From Thermomicrobium sp. CFH 73360 (GTDB lineage Bacteria; Chloroflexota; Chloroflexia; Thermomicrobiales; Thermomicrobiaceae), in contig NZ_JAMSLS010000002.1 in assembly GCF_023806465.1 (NCBI RefSeq), positions 124,001 to 188,000 of the forward strand: a stretch of DNA of 64,000 nt. Reading direction: 5' to 3'. A program made the translations under genes and the position numbers. Shown here in pieces: positions 35,984-45,591 of the stretch. Each line of letters begins with the position of its first letter. The first letter of the stretch is position 1. The notes beneath the pieces are model-generated. The model had not been told where the DNA came from. It did no database searches and saw only the letters and a list, made by a program, of their open reading frames with translations.

Positions 35984-37141
35984 TCAATAGTGCTGATGCG
36001 CGTGCTGGTGCAGTTGCTCCCTCACCCTTTCGGCCGGTGTCCGCACTGCCAGCCAGGCTGCAAAACCAGTGGTCAGCGGCACAGCCGCGATCAATCCCAG
36101 ACTCCCCACCAATGTCTGCACAATCTCTTGAGCGACGATCTCGCGATTAACCGTCCAGAGCAGTGGCTCGTCGAGTTGGCTGAAGAGCAGGAGCAGTGGC
36201 AGTGCTGCACCAGCGTACGCAAGGACGAGTGTGTTCACCGTGGCCGCAATGTGGTCGCGGCCGACCCGCACGCCGGCAGAAAAGAGCTCCCAGCCGCTAA
36301 GAGCCGCGTTAGCACGCCGCAACTCGAAGACGAGTGAGCTCTGCGACACAGTAATATCGTCAAGAACACCGAGTGCACCGACGAGCATTCCAGCGAGCAG
36401 CAAACCGCGCGGACTCACGGCACGGTCACCAAGCACGACTTGGAGAAAGCTCGATTCCTCATCTGCCAAACCGGTTAATCCCGCAGCTTCAGAAAAGAGC
36501 GCGGCAAGAAGGCCTGTCAGAAGGAGGCTCACACTCGTACCGGCCATCGCAGCAAGCGACATGCGTCCAACACCATGCGTGAGGAACAAGGTGACTGTGA
36601 AGACGACAAACGACACGGCGATCGCTACCGGCACCGGCGGGTACCCGCGAAGAATGAGCGGCACCAGAACCCAATTCAGGACGACGAAGGTGAACCCGAG
36701 GCCGAGAAGGGCCCGCAGCCCTTTCCACCGCCCGAGCGCCACGATCGCCCCGGCAAAGAGGACAGCCAGCACTGCGAGCGGCGTCGAGCGGTCGCGATCC
36801 AAGAGGGTATAGGCACGGCTGCCATCTGGACCGGTTGAGACAGAGACATACAAGCGATCGCCCGGCAGGAAACGCTGCCCAGCAGTGTTCAGATCACGGA
36901 CACCGATCGTGATCTCGACCCTCTTCCCTTTCTCAGGGCCACTCGTCAACTCCACGACCAAGCGCTGGTACGGCTGTGTCACCGGGCCAACTGTCGTGAC
37001 CCCCTCCTCAAGTATCTGGACAACCCGTGCCGTGACAGTGTGGGTTGACGCCTGGTTACCCGGCGTTTGCGCACGAATCACCGCCGTATGTGCGAACCAC
37101 CAACACAGCAGGACAGCGAGAATGAGCCACCGCACACGCAT
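35984..37141 (-). CDS. YibE/F-family membrane protein
   Basis: A 385-residue membrane protein. An N-terminal signal/anchor segment is followed by a beta-rich extracytoplasmic domain (residues about 35-110, with GPEKGKRVEITIG and FLPGDRLYVSV). About seven membrane helices follow, including GALGVLDDITVSQSSLVFELRRAN, the hallmark region of YibE/F proteins. Biochemical function is not established for the family. It is 12 bases after the ABC permease gene and 10 before ogt. Confidence 0.9.
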   Translation of the reverse strand: MRVRWLILAVLLCWWFAHTAVIRAQTPGNQASTHTVTARVVQILEEGVTTVGPVTQPYQRLVVELTSGPEKGKRVEITIGVRDLNTAGQRFLPGDRLYVSVSTGPDGSRAYTLLDRDRSTPLAVLAVLFAGAIVALGRWKGLRALLGLGFTFVVLNWVLVPLILRGYPPVPVAIAVSFVVFTVTLFLTHGVGRMSLAAMAGTSVSLLLTGLLAALFSEAAGLTGLADEESSFLQVVLGDRAVSPRGLLLAGMLVGALGVLDDITVSQSSLVFELRRANAALSGWELFSAGVRVGRDHIAATVNTLVLAYAGAALPLLLLFSQLDEPLLWTVNREIVAQEIVQTLVGSLGLIAAVPLTTGFAAWLAVRTPAERVREQLHQHAHQHY

Positions 37142-37153
37142 CCGGGATCGCCC

Positions 37154-40135
37154 TCACTCATAGCGCAACGCCTCGACGATCGACACCCGCGATGCCTGGC
37201 GTGCTGGGACATAGGCCATCAACAGGGCCACGCCCAACGCGAGGCCGCTGAAGAAGAGCAGTTGCCCCCACGGAATCACCAGCGAGAACCCTTCGAGCCC
37301 ACCAGCCAAATCTTGTTCTCCAGTGACAACGTTCCGCGCTAGCAGCACCCCGAGGAGAGCACCACCAACGATCCCGGCACTGGTGACCAATGCCGATTCC
37401 AGGAGAAAACCGAGCGCCACCATCGCTCGCCGATACCCAATTGCTCGCAGTGCGCCGATCTGGTGCCGCCGTTCAATCACAGCACGATAGGAGACCACCC
37501 CAAGCGCGGCAATACCAACGATCAACCCGAGTGCCATAAACCCCTGAATGATGCGGATGAAACCGCGGATAATCCCGGTCGCACGACCGATCACGTCCGC
37601 TGTCGCCTCAGCCTGTGCACCATACGGAAGCAGCGCCGCTTCGACGTGCCGCGCGAAACTGCGCGCGTCGCTGCCCGGTATCAGCCGCACCGAGTATTCG
37701 ATTGAGGATGGATGCCCGAAGACCCCACCGACGGTTGACTCCGAGACAAAGATGCCGAACAGTGACGAAACACGCCCGTCAATCACGCCAATCACACGGA
37801 CCGTGGTTGTCTCCCCGCTGGCATTGTCACGGAGCTCGAGTTCGAGCGGCTGGAGTACCCCATCTTCACCCCGGAGCTCCGGCAGATAGAGATTCGCTGG
37901 ATCACCACCCCGCTGTTGCAACACGTTTGCGTCCACTATTGCAAGTGAAGGATCGCGGGCCACGGCTTCCCAAGCCGCCCGGTCGGTCGCGTACTCTGTA
38001 CTACGGAGCTGGAGTGGCGCGTCCACATTCCGAGCAAAGTCCATATCGATTCCGCGTACCGGATAGCGCGCCCAGTCAGCTTCACCCACTGGCCGTACGC
38101 CCACGCGCGGCCAAGGGACGCTGAACGCGCGGCCAGTGGCGCTTATCTGGCTGGTATCGATACCCTCGTCTTGTAGGACTTGGAGTAGGTCGGGGATCGG
38201 CGCAACTCCGATCTGTGAGATCTCGACGTCCCAACCGGCATCGGCGTACTCACCGGTGAAGAGCGCGACGACATTAGCGTAAATCGTCGACATCACCACA
38301 AGCGCAAAGACGATCAAGCTGAACATCGCGACCGTGAGGCCTGTCCGCCCGCGCGAGGCCATCGGGTAAGCCACGGCAATCCGCACCGCCGGAAGCCAAC
38401 GGCGGAAGGCACGGCCCAACCGCCCCACAAGCCCGACGGCGACTTCGATATTCCACACCAGGAACACCGTCAGCGCAGCGACCATCATCAGCCCAGAAAG
38501 GACAAAGAGCTCGAAACCACCGCTCATGGAACCGAAGAGCCGCTCATGCCATGCATCTGGCAGAAGCCAGTAGACGAGCACCAGCAGTGCGGCCACGCTG
38601 TAGAGTGGTCGTGGCGGCACACCGAAGCGCCGAAGCACCGCTGCCAAGCTCAGCGGGAGAAGCGACATGCCAAGTCCGAACCAGCCGAGACTTTCCCGCG
38701 CAAGACCAAGCCAGCACAACCCCGCACCTGCAATCGTCCCTAGTACCCCTGCAACGAGCCAGCGCCGACTCGCCCGCGGGAGTTGCGGTTCTGGAAGATC
38801 ACGGACAGCCGCTACGATATTCAGTCGGCTCACCCGCCACGCCGCAACGACAACAGTAACGTACGTCACGACGATGCCCAAGAGATAGGCCAGGACCACA
38901 TCGCGTAAGCGCCAGGACGGCTCGATCGTGAAAAACTCACCAACCAGCTGTCCCATAAAGCCTGCAATCGCGTAGGCCACAGCAACTCCCGCCACTGCGC
39001 CAACCAGAGCAGAGATCAGGTTGTAGCCCATTCCCTCGAGGGCAAAAAGCGCCACCAGATGCCAGCGCTTCATCCCAAGCGCGCGCATCGTTCCCATTTC
39101 GGTCTTTCGCTCGGCAGCAAGGAGCGAGAAGATCAAGAAGATGAGCAAGATTCCGGCTGCCACCGAAAACGTACCGGAAAGCAGAAACAGGTTCGTGAAA
39201 GCCTCACCCGCCTGCTCGGCTTGCTGAACCGCTCGCTGCTTCACCGCAACCGCACGATAGGGAGTCTCGGCCAGAACGTCATTCACGGCTGCGGTCACTG
39301 CTTCGCTGTCTGCAAGCCCATCGCGATTGCTCAACGCGACAAAGCTCACTTGACCAGAGATGCCGAGCAACTGCTCAGCTCGAGTGAGCGAGATGACCAG
39401 TCCGCCGGCATCGCCCACATTCAACGTACCGGTCAAGAAGCTGTCCGGAGCAATCGCCGCGACCCGTACCTGCAATGGTTGCCCGGCGAGGAAGAGCTGG
39501 AGCTCGTCGCCAATTTCTGCATCCAGGCGCTTGGCAGCCTCAGCGCCGAGCACGACCTCATCAGCAGCAAGACGTGCCAGATCGAGTTGACGGCCTTCAC
39601 GGTCGGTCAATCCTCCGATTGCAGCAAGCCGTTCCGGCGGGACGCCCATCAAATTCAGCGCCGGCTCACTCTGTTTGGTCCTGAGGTCAATTGCCGCCAC
39701 CGGCTGCCAGAGCACCGGCACGACGGCGTCCAGCCGTGGTTCGCGCTCGCGCAAGCGGTCGAGTTCATCCCCGACTGTGGAAGGCAAATAGACGCCCGGC
39801 TGTGGGCCAGCAAAGCGCGTATCACCGCTCGCTTGGACAACAAGTTCATCGACCGGACCAGTGAGCCGGAGTACCTGGCCGGTAATGCTCTCTTGAAGAG
39901 TCGTCCCGGTAGTCAGGGACGCAGAGAAGATCAGCGTGCTCAGCATGAGCCCAAGCACGATTAAGACCGTCTGTACTGGCCGCCGTGGGATGTTGCGCAG
40001 CGCCATCCGCCCCAGGACAGGGCGCCAGAGCCACAGGCCACCAGTCAGCACAAGGACGACCGCGAAGGCACCGATCAGAATGCGCAGCACGAGGTCGAGC
40101 GAGACGCCAAAAATCTCGTTCACCAGGCACCTCAC
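37154..40135 (-). CDS. FtsX/MacB-type ABC transporter permease, duplicated
   Basis: A 993-residue permease with two FtsX domains. Each half has one N-terminal membrane helix, a large extracytoplasmic domain, and a three-helix bundle ([18 protein letters not shown] in the first half, [18 protein letters not shown] near the C-terminus). It ends [17 protein letters not shown], the usual coupling tail. Such permeases move lipids or lipoproteins, or transmit mechanical signals. GTG 40135 overlaps the ATPase stop; GTG 40123, with GAGGT upstream, is an equally plausible start. Confidence 0.93.
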   Translation of the reverse strand: MRCLVNEIFGVSLDLVLRILIGAFAVVLVLTGGLWLWRPVLGRMALRNIPRRPVQTVLIVLGLMLSTLIFSASLTTGTTLQESITGQVLRLTGPVDELVVQASGDTRFAGPQPGVYLPSTVGDELDRLREREPRLDAVVPVLWQPVAAIDLRTKQSEPALNLMGVPPERLAAIGGLTDREGRQLDLARLAADEVVLGAEAAKRLDAEIGDELQLFLAGQPLQVRVAAIAPDSFLTGTLNVGDAGGLVISLTRAEQLLGISGQVSFVALSNRDGLADSEAVTAAVNDVLAETPYRAVAVKQRAVQQAEQAGEAFTNLFLLSGTFSVAAGILLIFLIFSLLAAERKTEMGTMRALGMKRWHLVALFALEGMGYNLISALVGAVAGVAVAYAIAGFMGQLVGEFFTIEPSWRLRDVVLAYLLGIVVTYVTVVVAAWRVSRLNIVAAVRDLPEPQLPRASRRWLVAGVLGTIAGAGLCWLGLARESLGWFGLGMSLLPLSLAAVLRRFGVPPRPLYSVAALLVLVYWLLPDAWHERLFGSMSGGFELFVLSGLMMVAALTVFLVWNIEVAVGLVGRLGRAFRRWLPAVRIAVAYPMASRGRTGLTVAMFSLIVFALVVMSTIYANVVALFTGEYADAGWDVEISQIGVAPIPDLLQVLQDEGIDTSQISATGRAFSVPWPRVGVRPVGEADWARYPVRGIDMDFARNVDAPLQLRSTEYATDRAAWEAVARDPSLAIVDANVLQQRGGDPANLYLPELRGEDGVLQPLELELRDNASGETTTVRVIGVIDGRVSSLFGIFVSESTVGGVFGHPSSIEYSVRLIPGSDARSFARHVEAALLPYGAQAEATADVIGRATGIIRGFIRIIQGFMALGLIVGIAALGVVSYRAVIERRHQIGALRAIGYRRAMVALGFLLESALVTSAGIVGGALLGVLLARNVVTGEQDLAGGLEGFSLVIPWGQLLFFSGLALGVALLMAYVPARQASRVSIVEALRYE

Positions 40136-40890
40136 TCTCCACCATCGGCTACCTGAAGCTGCACCAGGCCGTCATCAATGATGATGCCATCACGCATGTG
40201 GATAATACGGTCACACATTGCCCCGATCCGAGGATCGTGCGTCACAATGACGAACGTCTGCCCGTTCTCTTGATTTAAGCGTCGCATCAGTGCCATCACC
40301 TCGTCGGCTGTTTCGGTATCAAGGTTCCCGGTCGGTTCGTCAGCCCAGATAATGTCGGGCTGGTTCACGAGTGCCCTGGCAATGGCAACGCGCTGTTGCT
40401 GGCCACCGGACAGCTCCGCCGGCTTATGCCCAGCCCGATCGACAAGGCCGACCTGTTCAAGCACTTGCATTGCGCGGCGTCGTGCCTCGCTTGGACGGGC
40501 CCCTGCCAGCAGCGCTGGAAGTTCCACGTTCTCGAGTGCAGTCAATACGGGAATCAAGTTGAACAGCTGAAACACAAATCCCATATGCCGCGCGCGGAAC
40601 CCCGATCGGACATCGTCCGGTAACTTCGCGAGCTCCTTCCCCGCGATGAGAATCCGGCCCTCATCGATCGTGTCCAGACCGGAAAGACAATTCAGGAGGG
40701 TAGTCTTGCCACTCCCTGACGGTCCCATCACCGCAACCATCTCGCCCCGGTAGACCGTGAGCGAGACACCACGCAACGCGGGAACCTTGACCCGTCCAGT
40801 GTCGTAGACCTTGACAACACCCGTTGCTTCGACGATGGGCACTCGCTCACGTTCACTTGTCGAGCCGAGAGGATGCAGCACTGTCGCCAT
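40132..40890 (-). CDS. ABC transporter ATP-binding protein (LolD/MacB-like)
   Basis: A 252-residue ATPase. Walker A is [18 protein letters not shown], the Q-loop follows in [21 protein letters not shown], signature motif [15 protein letters not shown], Walker [13 protein letters not shown], and the switch His in VIVTHDPRI. The [11 protein letters not shown] region is typical of the MacB/LolD/FtsE-type exporters that pair with FtsX permeases, and such a permease follows with overlapping codons. ATG 40890 was chosen over the longer frame because GGGAG precedes it. Confidence 0.95.
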   Translation of the reverse strand: MATVLHPLGSTSERERVPIVEATGVVKVYDTGRVKVPALRGVSLTVYRGEMVAVMGPSGSGKTTLLNCLSGLDTIDEGRILIAGKELAKLPDDVRSGFRARHMGFVFQLFNLIPVLTALENVELPALLAGARPSEARRRAMQVLEQVGLVDRAGHKPAELSGGQQQRVAIARALVNQPDIIWADEPTGNLDTETADEVMALMRRLNQENGQTFVIVTHDPRIGAMCDRIIHMRDGIIIDDGLVQLQVADGGE

Positions 40891-41089
40891 TGTGTGGTCT
40901 CCCTTCGCCAGGCGCACCGCGCCAGAACAGGGAGATGGTACCACGATCAAGTCCACACGCCGAATCGGTCACTCCGAGGAAACACCGTACTGAGGCCTCC
41001 TTGCGATACCTGCGCCTCATGACTCGCAGGCGGGCCGTCTCTCCCTTCTGTGTTGGATGGGAAAAACCATCGTGGAGGGCGAGCAGCGG

Positions 41090-41623
41090 TCATTTTCGCC
41101 GTTCCTGAGAAACCCGGCGAAACTCCTCTGCACGCTCGACGACATCCTCGATCCGTCGGTCAAATCCGGACCACGGAATGACGAGCGGTGTGCCGTGCCG
41201 CTGGATCGCCTCCTCGGCAGCCTCTCGCTGATCAGGCGGCAGATCAACGATAAAGCGCTGTGGACGATAGACGAGGATGACCAAGATCGGCTGGCGTCCG
41301 ACAACTTTCCCTTCGACTCGCTTGACCTCTTCCCACCTCAGCCGCCCAACTCGCACCGGCGATCCACGATCCACAATTCCTTCTTCATCCACTTCAATGA
41401 CGGGTGTGCGTTCAAACCCGAACAGGACGGCGAAAGCCGCCGCGAATCCGAAGAAGATTGCCATCGAGACAGCGAAAAGGCGCTCAAGTCCTGTCTCTGC
41501 ATTGAGCGCGAACCAGACCGCAGCGACAGCGAGCACGGCAGCAACCACCGCGGTCACGAAGGCGCGGAGGCGACTCCGGCGTACCACCAGTGGTTCGAGT
41601 GTGTCGGTCGACTTCGACTCCAT
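41090..41623 (-). CDS. STM3941-like membrane protein
   Basis: A protein of about 177 residues with two N-terminal membrane helices (AFVTAVVAAVLAVAAVWFAL and VSMAIFFGFAAAFAVLFGF). A cytoplasmic PH-like domain follows, with IEVDEEGIVDRG and RLRWEEVKRVEGKVVGRQPILVI. This layout matches the STM3941 family of unknown function. Two ATG codons (41644, 41623) are possible. The second has GGGGAC eight bases upstream and is used here. A frame running 124 codons further upstream overlaps the M42 peptidase gene and is rejected. Confidence 0.7.
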   Translation of the reverse strand: MESKSTDTLEPLVVRRSRLRAFVTAVVAAVLAVAAVWFALNAETGLERLFAVSMAIFFGFAAAFAVLFGFERTPVIEVDEEGIVDRGSPVRVGRLRWEEVKRVEGKVVGRQPILVILVYRPQRFIVDLPPDQREAAEEAIQRHGTPLVIPWSGFDRRIEDVVERAEEFRRVSQERRK

Positions 41624-41756
41624 CCTGACCGTCCCCAAGGGCATTGGCACGATGATTGTCACGCCCAATGCCAGACGGAGCAAGCACCAATACTCCCCCT
41701 GACAGCGTGCCTTCGCCGCGGTATCCTCGCTCCGTAACCGAGAGGATTGTCGCCGG

Positions 41757-42812
41757 ATGTTGCCAATGCGTGAGCGGATCGCTGAACTCCTCACAGAACT
41801 CATGGCTTTGCCCGCACCCACCGGCCGCGAAGAGCCGGTGCTTGCTTGGTTGGAGCGAGCATGGGCTCCGCACGTCGAACGACTCTGGCGGAGTCGCGTT
41901 GGGAACGTGCTTGCTTTCGTGGGCGGTGCCGGACCGCGGTTGCTGTTGACTGCCCATGCCGATGAACTGAGCTTCGTCGTCCGCTCGATTGATCCAAGTG
42001 GGCTCCTCTGGCTCACTACGGGGCAAGTCCGCGGGGAGCCGCAGGAGCGCTTCCCGGTTGGTCAACCGGCGCTCGTCCTTGGGCGCGATACCACCGTTGA
42101 GGGGATTTTTGTGCTCGCCACTGGACACGTGGTGCCGGAGGAGCGCCGTCAGAAGCCGGTCACCTTCGCCGATCTCTTTGTCGATATCGGAGCAAGTTCT
42201 CGTCAGGAGGTGCTCGCACGCGGCATCACCGTCGGGGCAAGTGTGATTTGGAATCCTCCCGCGCGACGGTTGGGCACGCGGATCTACGGGAAGGCCATCG
42301 ATGATCGCGCTGGCCTGGCACTCCTCACCGCACTGGTGGAGCGGCTCGATCACCAGCAGCTCGGTTGCGCCCTCTATCTCGCCGCCACTGTCCAGGAGGA
42401 GAACGGTCTGCTCGGCGCGAGTTCGCTGCGAGCGGATATCGACGTCGACTGGGCCGTGGCCCTCGATGTTGGTCTCGTTGGCGATCTTCCGACCGTCGGT
42501 GAGCAGTGGATGCCCGCAGTGCTGGGGGGTGGTCCACAGCTCGTCCACAAGGATGCTGCCACACACTACGATCAGCGGCTGCTCTGGCGACTCGCTGATC
42601 TCGCAGTTCGGAACGGACTACCCGTTCAGCATGTCGTGTTCGATCGCTACGGAAGTGATGGCGCGGCGCTGATCCGCCAGGGTATACCCACCGCACTCCT
42701 GACGGTCGGCACACGCCACACACATGCACCGTTCGAGGCTGTCGACCTTACGGACCTGGAAGCGACACTGCTCCTGCTGGAAGCGCTCGTCCGCAATGGG
42801 CTAGCCGAGTAA
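41757..42812 (+). CDS. M42-family metallopeptidase (glutamyl aminopeptidase/endoglucanase-like)
   Basis: A 351-residue two-zinc aminopeptidase of the TET type. LLTAHADELSF gives the first His/Asp ligands, YGKAIDDRAGLALL the bridging Asp, and VQEENGLLGAS the catalytic Glu pair. LDVGLVGDLP and the late His in GTRHTHAPFEAVD complete the sites. M42 enzymes form dodecamers that trim peptides after the proteasome-like proteases. The gene stands alone and ends at a strong hairpin. Confidence 0.92.
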   Translation: MLPMRERIAELLTELMALPAPTGREEPVLAWLERAWAPHVERLWRSRVGNVLAFVGGAGPRLLLTAHADELSFVVRSIDPSGLLWLTTGQVRGEPQERFPVGQPALVLGRDTTVEGIFVLATGHVVPEERRQKPVTFADLFVDIGASSRQEVLARGITVGASVIWNPPARRLGTRIYGKAIDDRAGLALLTALVERLDHQQLGCALYLAATVQEENGLLGASSLRADIDVDWAVALDVGLVGDLPTVGEQWMPAVLGGGPQLVHKDAATHYDQRLLWRLADLAVRNGLPVQHVVFDRYGSDGAALIRQGIPTALLTVGTRHTHAPFEAVDLTDLEATLLLLEALVRNGLAE

Positions 42813-42815
42813 GAC

Positions 42816-42887
42816 ACGATCGCACGAGAGACGGGCGGGTGGGCCGTGCCACTATCCGCCCGTGCGCTCATGCGACGCTGCGATCGT
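42816..42887. terminator. Two-step nested hairpin between convergent genes
   Basis: ACGATCGCA (42816-42824) pairs with TGCGATCGT (42879-42887). Inside, ACGGGCGG (42831-42838) pairs with CCGCCCGT (42856-42863). Located between the M42 stop and the FabL-like stop, so probably bidirectional. TTTC follows on the plus strand. Confidence 0.65.
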
Positions 42888-42903
42888 TTCTCACGATCGT
42901 CCG

Positions 42904-43695
42904 TTAGGGAACGAGTGCCTCACCCCCATCGACGCGAATGACATTGCCAGTGATCCAGGTCAGTCCCGGAGTACTCAAGACACGGATGGCCCGGGCGACG
43001 TCCTCGGGGCTCGTCAGACGCCCACTGGGATTTCGCCGTTCTGCCTCGCGCAGCATCTCATCAGCGCCGGGGATCTTCGCCTGCGCTGGCGTTGGCGTCA
43101 CCCCTGCCTGGATGGCATTGACAGTGATCCCGTAGCGAGCCAGTTCCACAGCCAGCTGGCGCACATGAGCCTCCAGTGCTGCCTTCGCCGCTGACACAGG
43201 CCCGTACCCACGCCACACGCGCGTTGAGCCCTCGCTGGTCATGGCGAAGATCCGCGCGTCGCGGTCGAAGAGTCCGGCATGGAACAGGTCTTGCGTCCAA
43301 TAGACGAGGGAGTTTGCCATGACGTCAAGCGTCATCTCCAGCTGTTTTTGCGAAACTTCTTGCCCCGGATCCTCGTCGATATACGGACGTAACGTTCCGA
43401 AGGCCAGCGAGTGCATCAGGACACGGACGCGGGCACCGCGCTCTTTGAGCGCCTCGGCCACTTGCCGTCGTGTCTCCGCATCCGCAGCGTTCGCATTCAC
43501 GAACAACGCTTCAACTCCGGCCGCTTCGACGTCGGCCTTGACCGCTTCGGCCATCGGAAGCGTCGCCCGGCGATCCAGGTGGACACCGCAGACATGCATA
43601 CCAGCGCGAGCGAGCTCCCGTGCCGTCGCCGCACCGAACCCGCTCGACGCCCCAAGGATCACCGCCCAATAGCCTGTGAAGCCTTCGTTCCCCAT
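42904..43695 (-). CDS. Enoyl-ACP reductase-like SDR (FabL type)
   Basis: A 263-residue SDR of the enoyl-ACP-reductase branch. The cofactor loop is ILGASSGFGAATARELA, and LMHSLAFGTLRPY corresponds to the SLA motif of FabI/FabL. EGSTRVWRGYGPVSAAKAALEAHVRQLA holds the catalytic Tyr and Lys region, and VIRVDGGEALV closes the fold. The Ser-Gly glycine pattern favours FabL over FabI. Likely role: final reduction in fatty acid elongation with NADPH. ATG 43695 is preceded by GAAGGG; the longer frame adds eight unrelated residues. Confidence 0.8.
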   Translation of the reverse strand: MGNEGFTGYWAVILGASSGFGAATARELARAGMHVCGVHLDRRATLPMAEAVKADVEAAGVEALFVNANAADAETRRQVAEALKERGARVRVLMHSLAFGTLRPYIDEDPGQEVSQKQLEMTLDVMANSLVYWTQDLFHAGLFDRDARIFAMTSEGSTRVWRGYGPVSAAKAALEAHVRQLAVELARYGITVNAIQAGVTPTPAQAKIPGADEMLREAERRNPSGRLTSPEDVARAIRVLSTPGLTWITGNVIRVDGGEALVP

Positions 43696-43762
43696 GCTGC
43701 CCTTCCCGTTTTCTACCACCCGCTTCCTTCGGCTCGAGTATCGGCACCAACAGCGACCGGCG

Positions 43763-45472
43763 TCAACTCACGTTCCCTTTCTGCATCTGTCCACGCGCTT
43801 CAGGTACAAAGCGCACGCGCACCAGCGTCCCCCCACCTGGCGCCGGGCCGATCTCCAGCTCACCGCGAAGATCGACCTCTGCGAGCGTTCGAGCGATCTG
43901 CAATCCCAAGCCCCGTTCGCGCAAAGGATCGAAGCCAGCTGGTAATCCTCGTCCATCGTCTTCGACCTCAAGGACAGCACGCTCTCCTTCGCTCCGTACC
44001 CGAACGCTCAGCCGTCCCCCTGAACGGTCAGCAAAACCGTGTCGCACCGCATTGGTGACGAACTCGTTCAGCAGGAGCGCGAGCACGGTCGTCTGCCGCG
44101 AGGAGACAGCAACGTCGTTTCCGTCCACCGACCACTGGACAGCCAGTTCGTCACCATACAGCGAATGAACCGCCTGGGTCACCACAATACGTGCCAACTC
44201 GACAAGTGGCACTTCTGGGAGTTCACGACCGCTCAGAAGATCATGGACGACGGTCAAGCTGCGGATCCGGCTCACCGCATCCTGTAAAACTGCTCGTGCT
44301 TCGGGACCAGCTCGCCGGGCCTGGAGTGAGAGGAGCGCTGCAACCGTCTGGAGGTTGTTGCGCACGCGATGGTGCAACTCGCGGAGGAGCGTCGATGCCC
44401 GTGCCAACCCACGCCGTGCCTCCTCATAGAGCTCCGCGTTCTCGATGGCGATTGCGGCGGTATCGGTGAAGGCGTGCAACAGGCCTGTCTGCTCCGGAGC
44501 TGGCCGACCGGCGGAGTACAGCAAACACAGCGCACCAACCGCACGGCGGCCTGTGATCATGGGAAGGACGTACACTGCGAAGTCTCTACCAATCGGATCT
44601 CGCCACACTGCTGCTCCGCCGTCAAGGACGTCATGAACGGCTGACCGAAGAGGCTGCTCCAGTTCACTCGCCTCGCGTGCAAACCATTCTGCCGGAGCGG
44701 CGCGAAGGAGCTCCAACTCACCGCTTGCACGTGACTGCCGATAAATGGCGACTCCTCTCGCGCCGGACAGCTCAAGCGCTCGCGCGGCAATCGTCCCCAG
44801 CAACTCCCCAAGATCGAGCGTCGAGGCGATGGCGCGCCAGAGTTGCTGCAAGAGTTCCAACTGCGCGATGCGCCGCCGCAGTTCTGCATCTGTCTCGCGA
44901 TAAAGCAGTGCGTTCTCGATCGCGATGGCGATCTCACCCGCCGCTGTCTCCAAGAAGTCGATCTCCTCGGGCCAGAACTCACGCGGCTCCAGCGTCAGGA
45001 CGTTCAGTACGCCAAGCAGGCGTCCCGGTTGGCGGGAGAGGAGTGGCACCGAGACCTGACTGGCAAACGGCCGGTCATCGACGTGCGGATAGTCAACGTA
45101 GGCGGGATGACGAGGTGCATCGAAAGCGATCTGCAGGCGTCGGGTCAGGGCAGCCTGTCCGGTGATCCCAACGCCAAGCGGCAAGGTGAACCGCCCTGGT
45201 CGATCAGGAGCAATACCGTAGACCGCCCGCAGAGTCAACGTGCCGGAGGATTCGTCATAGAGGAAAATTCCGCAGGAGTCGACCCGCATCGTCTCACGGA
45301 GCACGCGCGTCACCGTGCTGAGCATCTCGTCCAAATCGAGACTGCTCGTTGCCGCGCGCGTGATCCAGTGAAGCGCTTGCAACCGACCAACCGGCCCGGC
45401 CAGCACGCGCCGGCTCGGGTCAACTGGCGCCTTCAAAAGTTCGGCAAGTGTTTCCCATTCGTTGTCCAACAT
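43763..45472 (-). CDS. GAF-domain sensor histidine kinase (HisKA_2 type)
   Basis: A soluble 569-residue kinase. Two GAF domains cover about residues 45-195 (with DSCGIFLYDESSGTLTLRAVYG) and 215-365 (GARGVAIYRQ). The phosphoacceptor region ELHHRVRNNLQTVAALLSLQ is of the HisKA_2/HWE-like type, and the ATPase domain has NEFVTNAVRHGF and the G box DDGRGLP. There are no membrane helices, so it should sense a small molecule or redox state in the cytoplasm. No response regulator gene is adjacent. Start ATG 45472; the longer frame runs into the divergent herA gene. Confidence 0.92.
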   Translation of the reverse strand: MLDNEWETLAELLKAPVDPSRRVLAGPVGRLQALHWITRAATSSLDLDEMLSTVTRVLRETMRVDSCGIFLYDESSGTLTLRAVYGIAPDRPGRFTLPLGVGITGQAALTRRLQIAFDAPRHPAYVDYPHVDDRPFASQVSVPLLSRQPGRLLGVLNVLTLEPREFWPEEIDFLETAAGEIAIAIENALLYRETDAELRRRIAQLELLQQLWRAIASTLDLGELLGTIAARALELSGARGVAIYRQSRASGELELLRAAPAEWFAREASELEQPLRSAVHDVLDGGAAVWRDPIGRDFAVYVLPMITGRRAVGALCLLYSAGRPAPEQTGLLHAFTDTAAIAIENAELYEEARRGLARASTLLRELHHRVRNNLQTVAALLSLQARRAGPEARAVLQDAVSRIRSLTVVHDLLSGRELPEVPLVELARIVVTQAVHSLYGDELAVQWSVDGNDVAVSSRQTTVLALLLNEFVTNAVRHGFADRSGGRLSVRVRSEGERAVLEVEDDGRGLPAGFDPLRERGLGLQIARTLAEVDLRGELEIGPAPGGGTLVRVRFVPEARGQMQKGNVS

Positions 45473-45591
45473 GGCGCATCGTCCAGCCTTCAGTGTTCCC
45501 CTCCATGGTACAATCCGCTGCGCGGACGCGTCTGCATGCGAACGGACGTGGTGTGGTGCAGCTCGACGGACAAAGAGGAACCGCGAGCCCA

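Noticed and set aside
41624-42016. N-terminal extension of the STM3941-like gene
   Set aside because: The extension is antisense to the M42 peptidase and the family fold begins after 41623.
41484-42566. 360-codon minus-strand frame opposite the M42 peptidase
   Set aside because: Shadow of a gene with intact metal-binding motifs.
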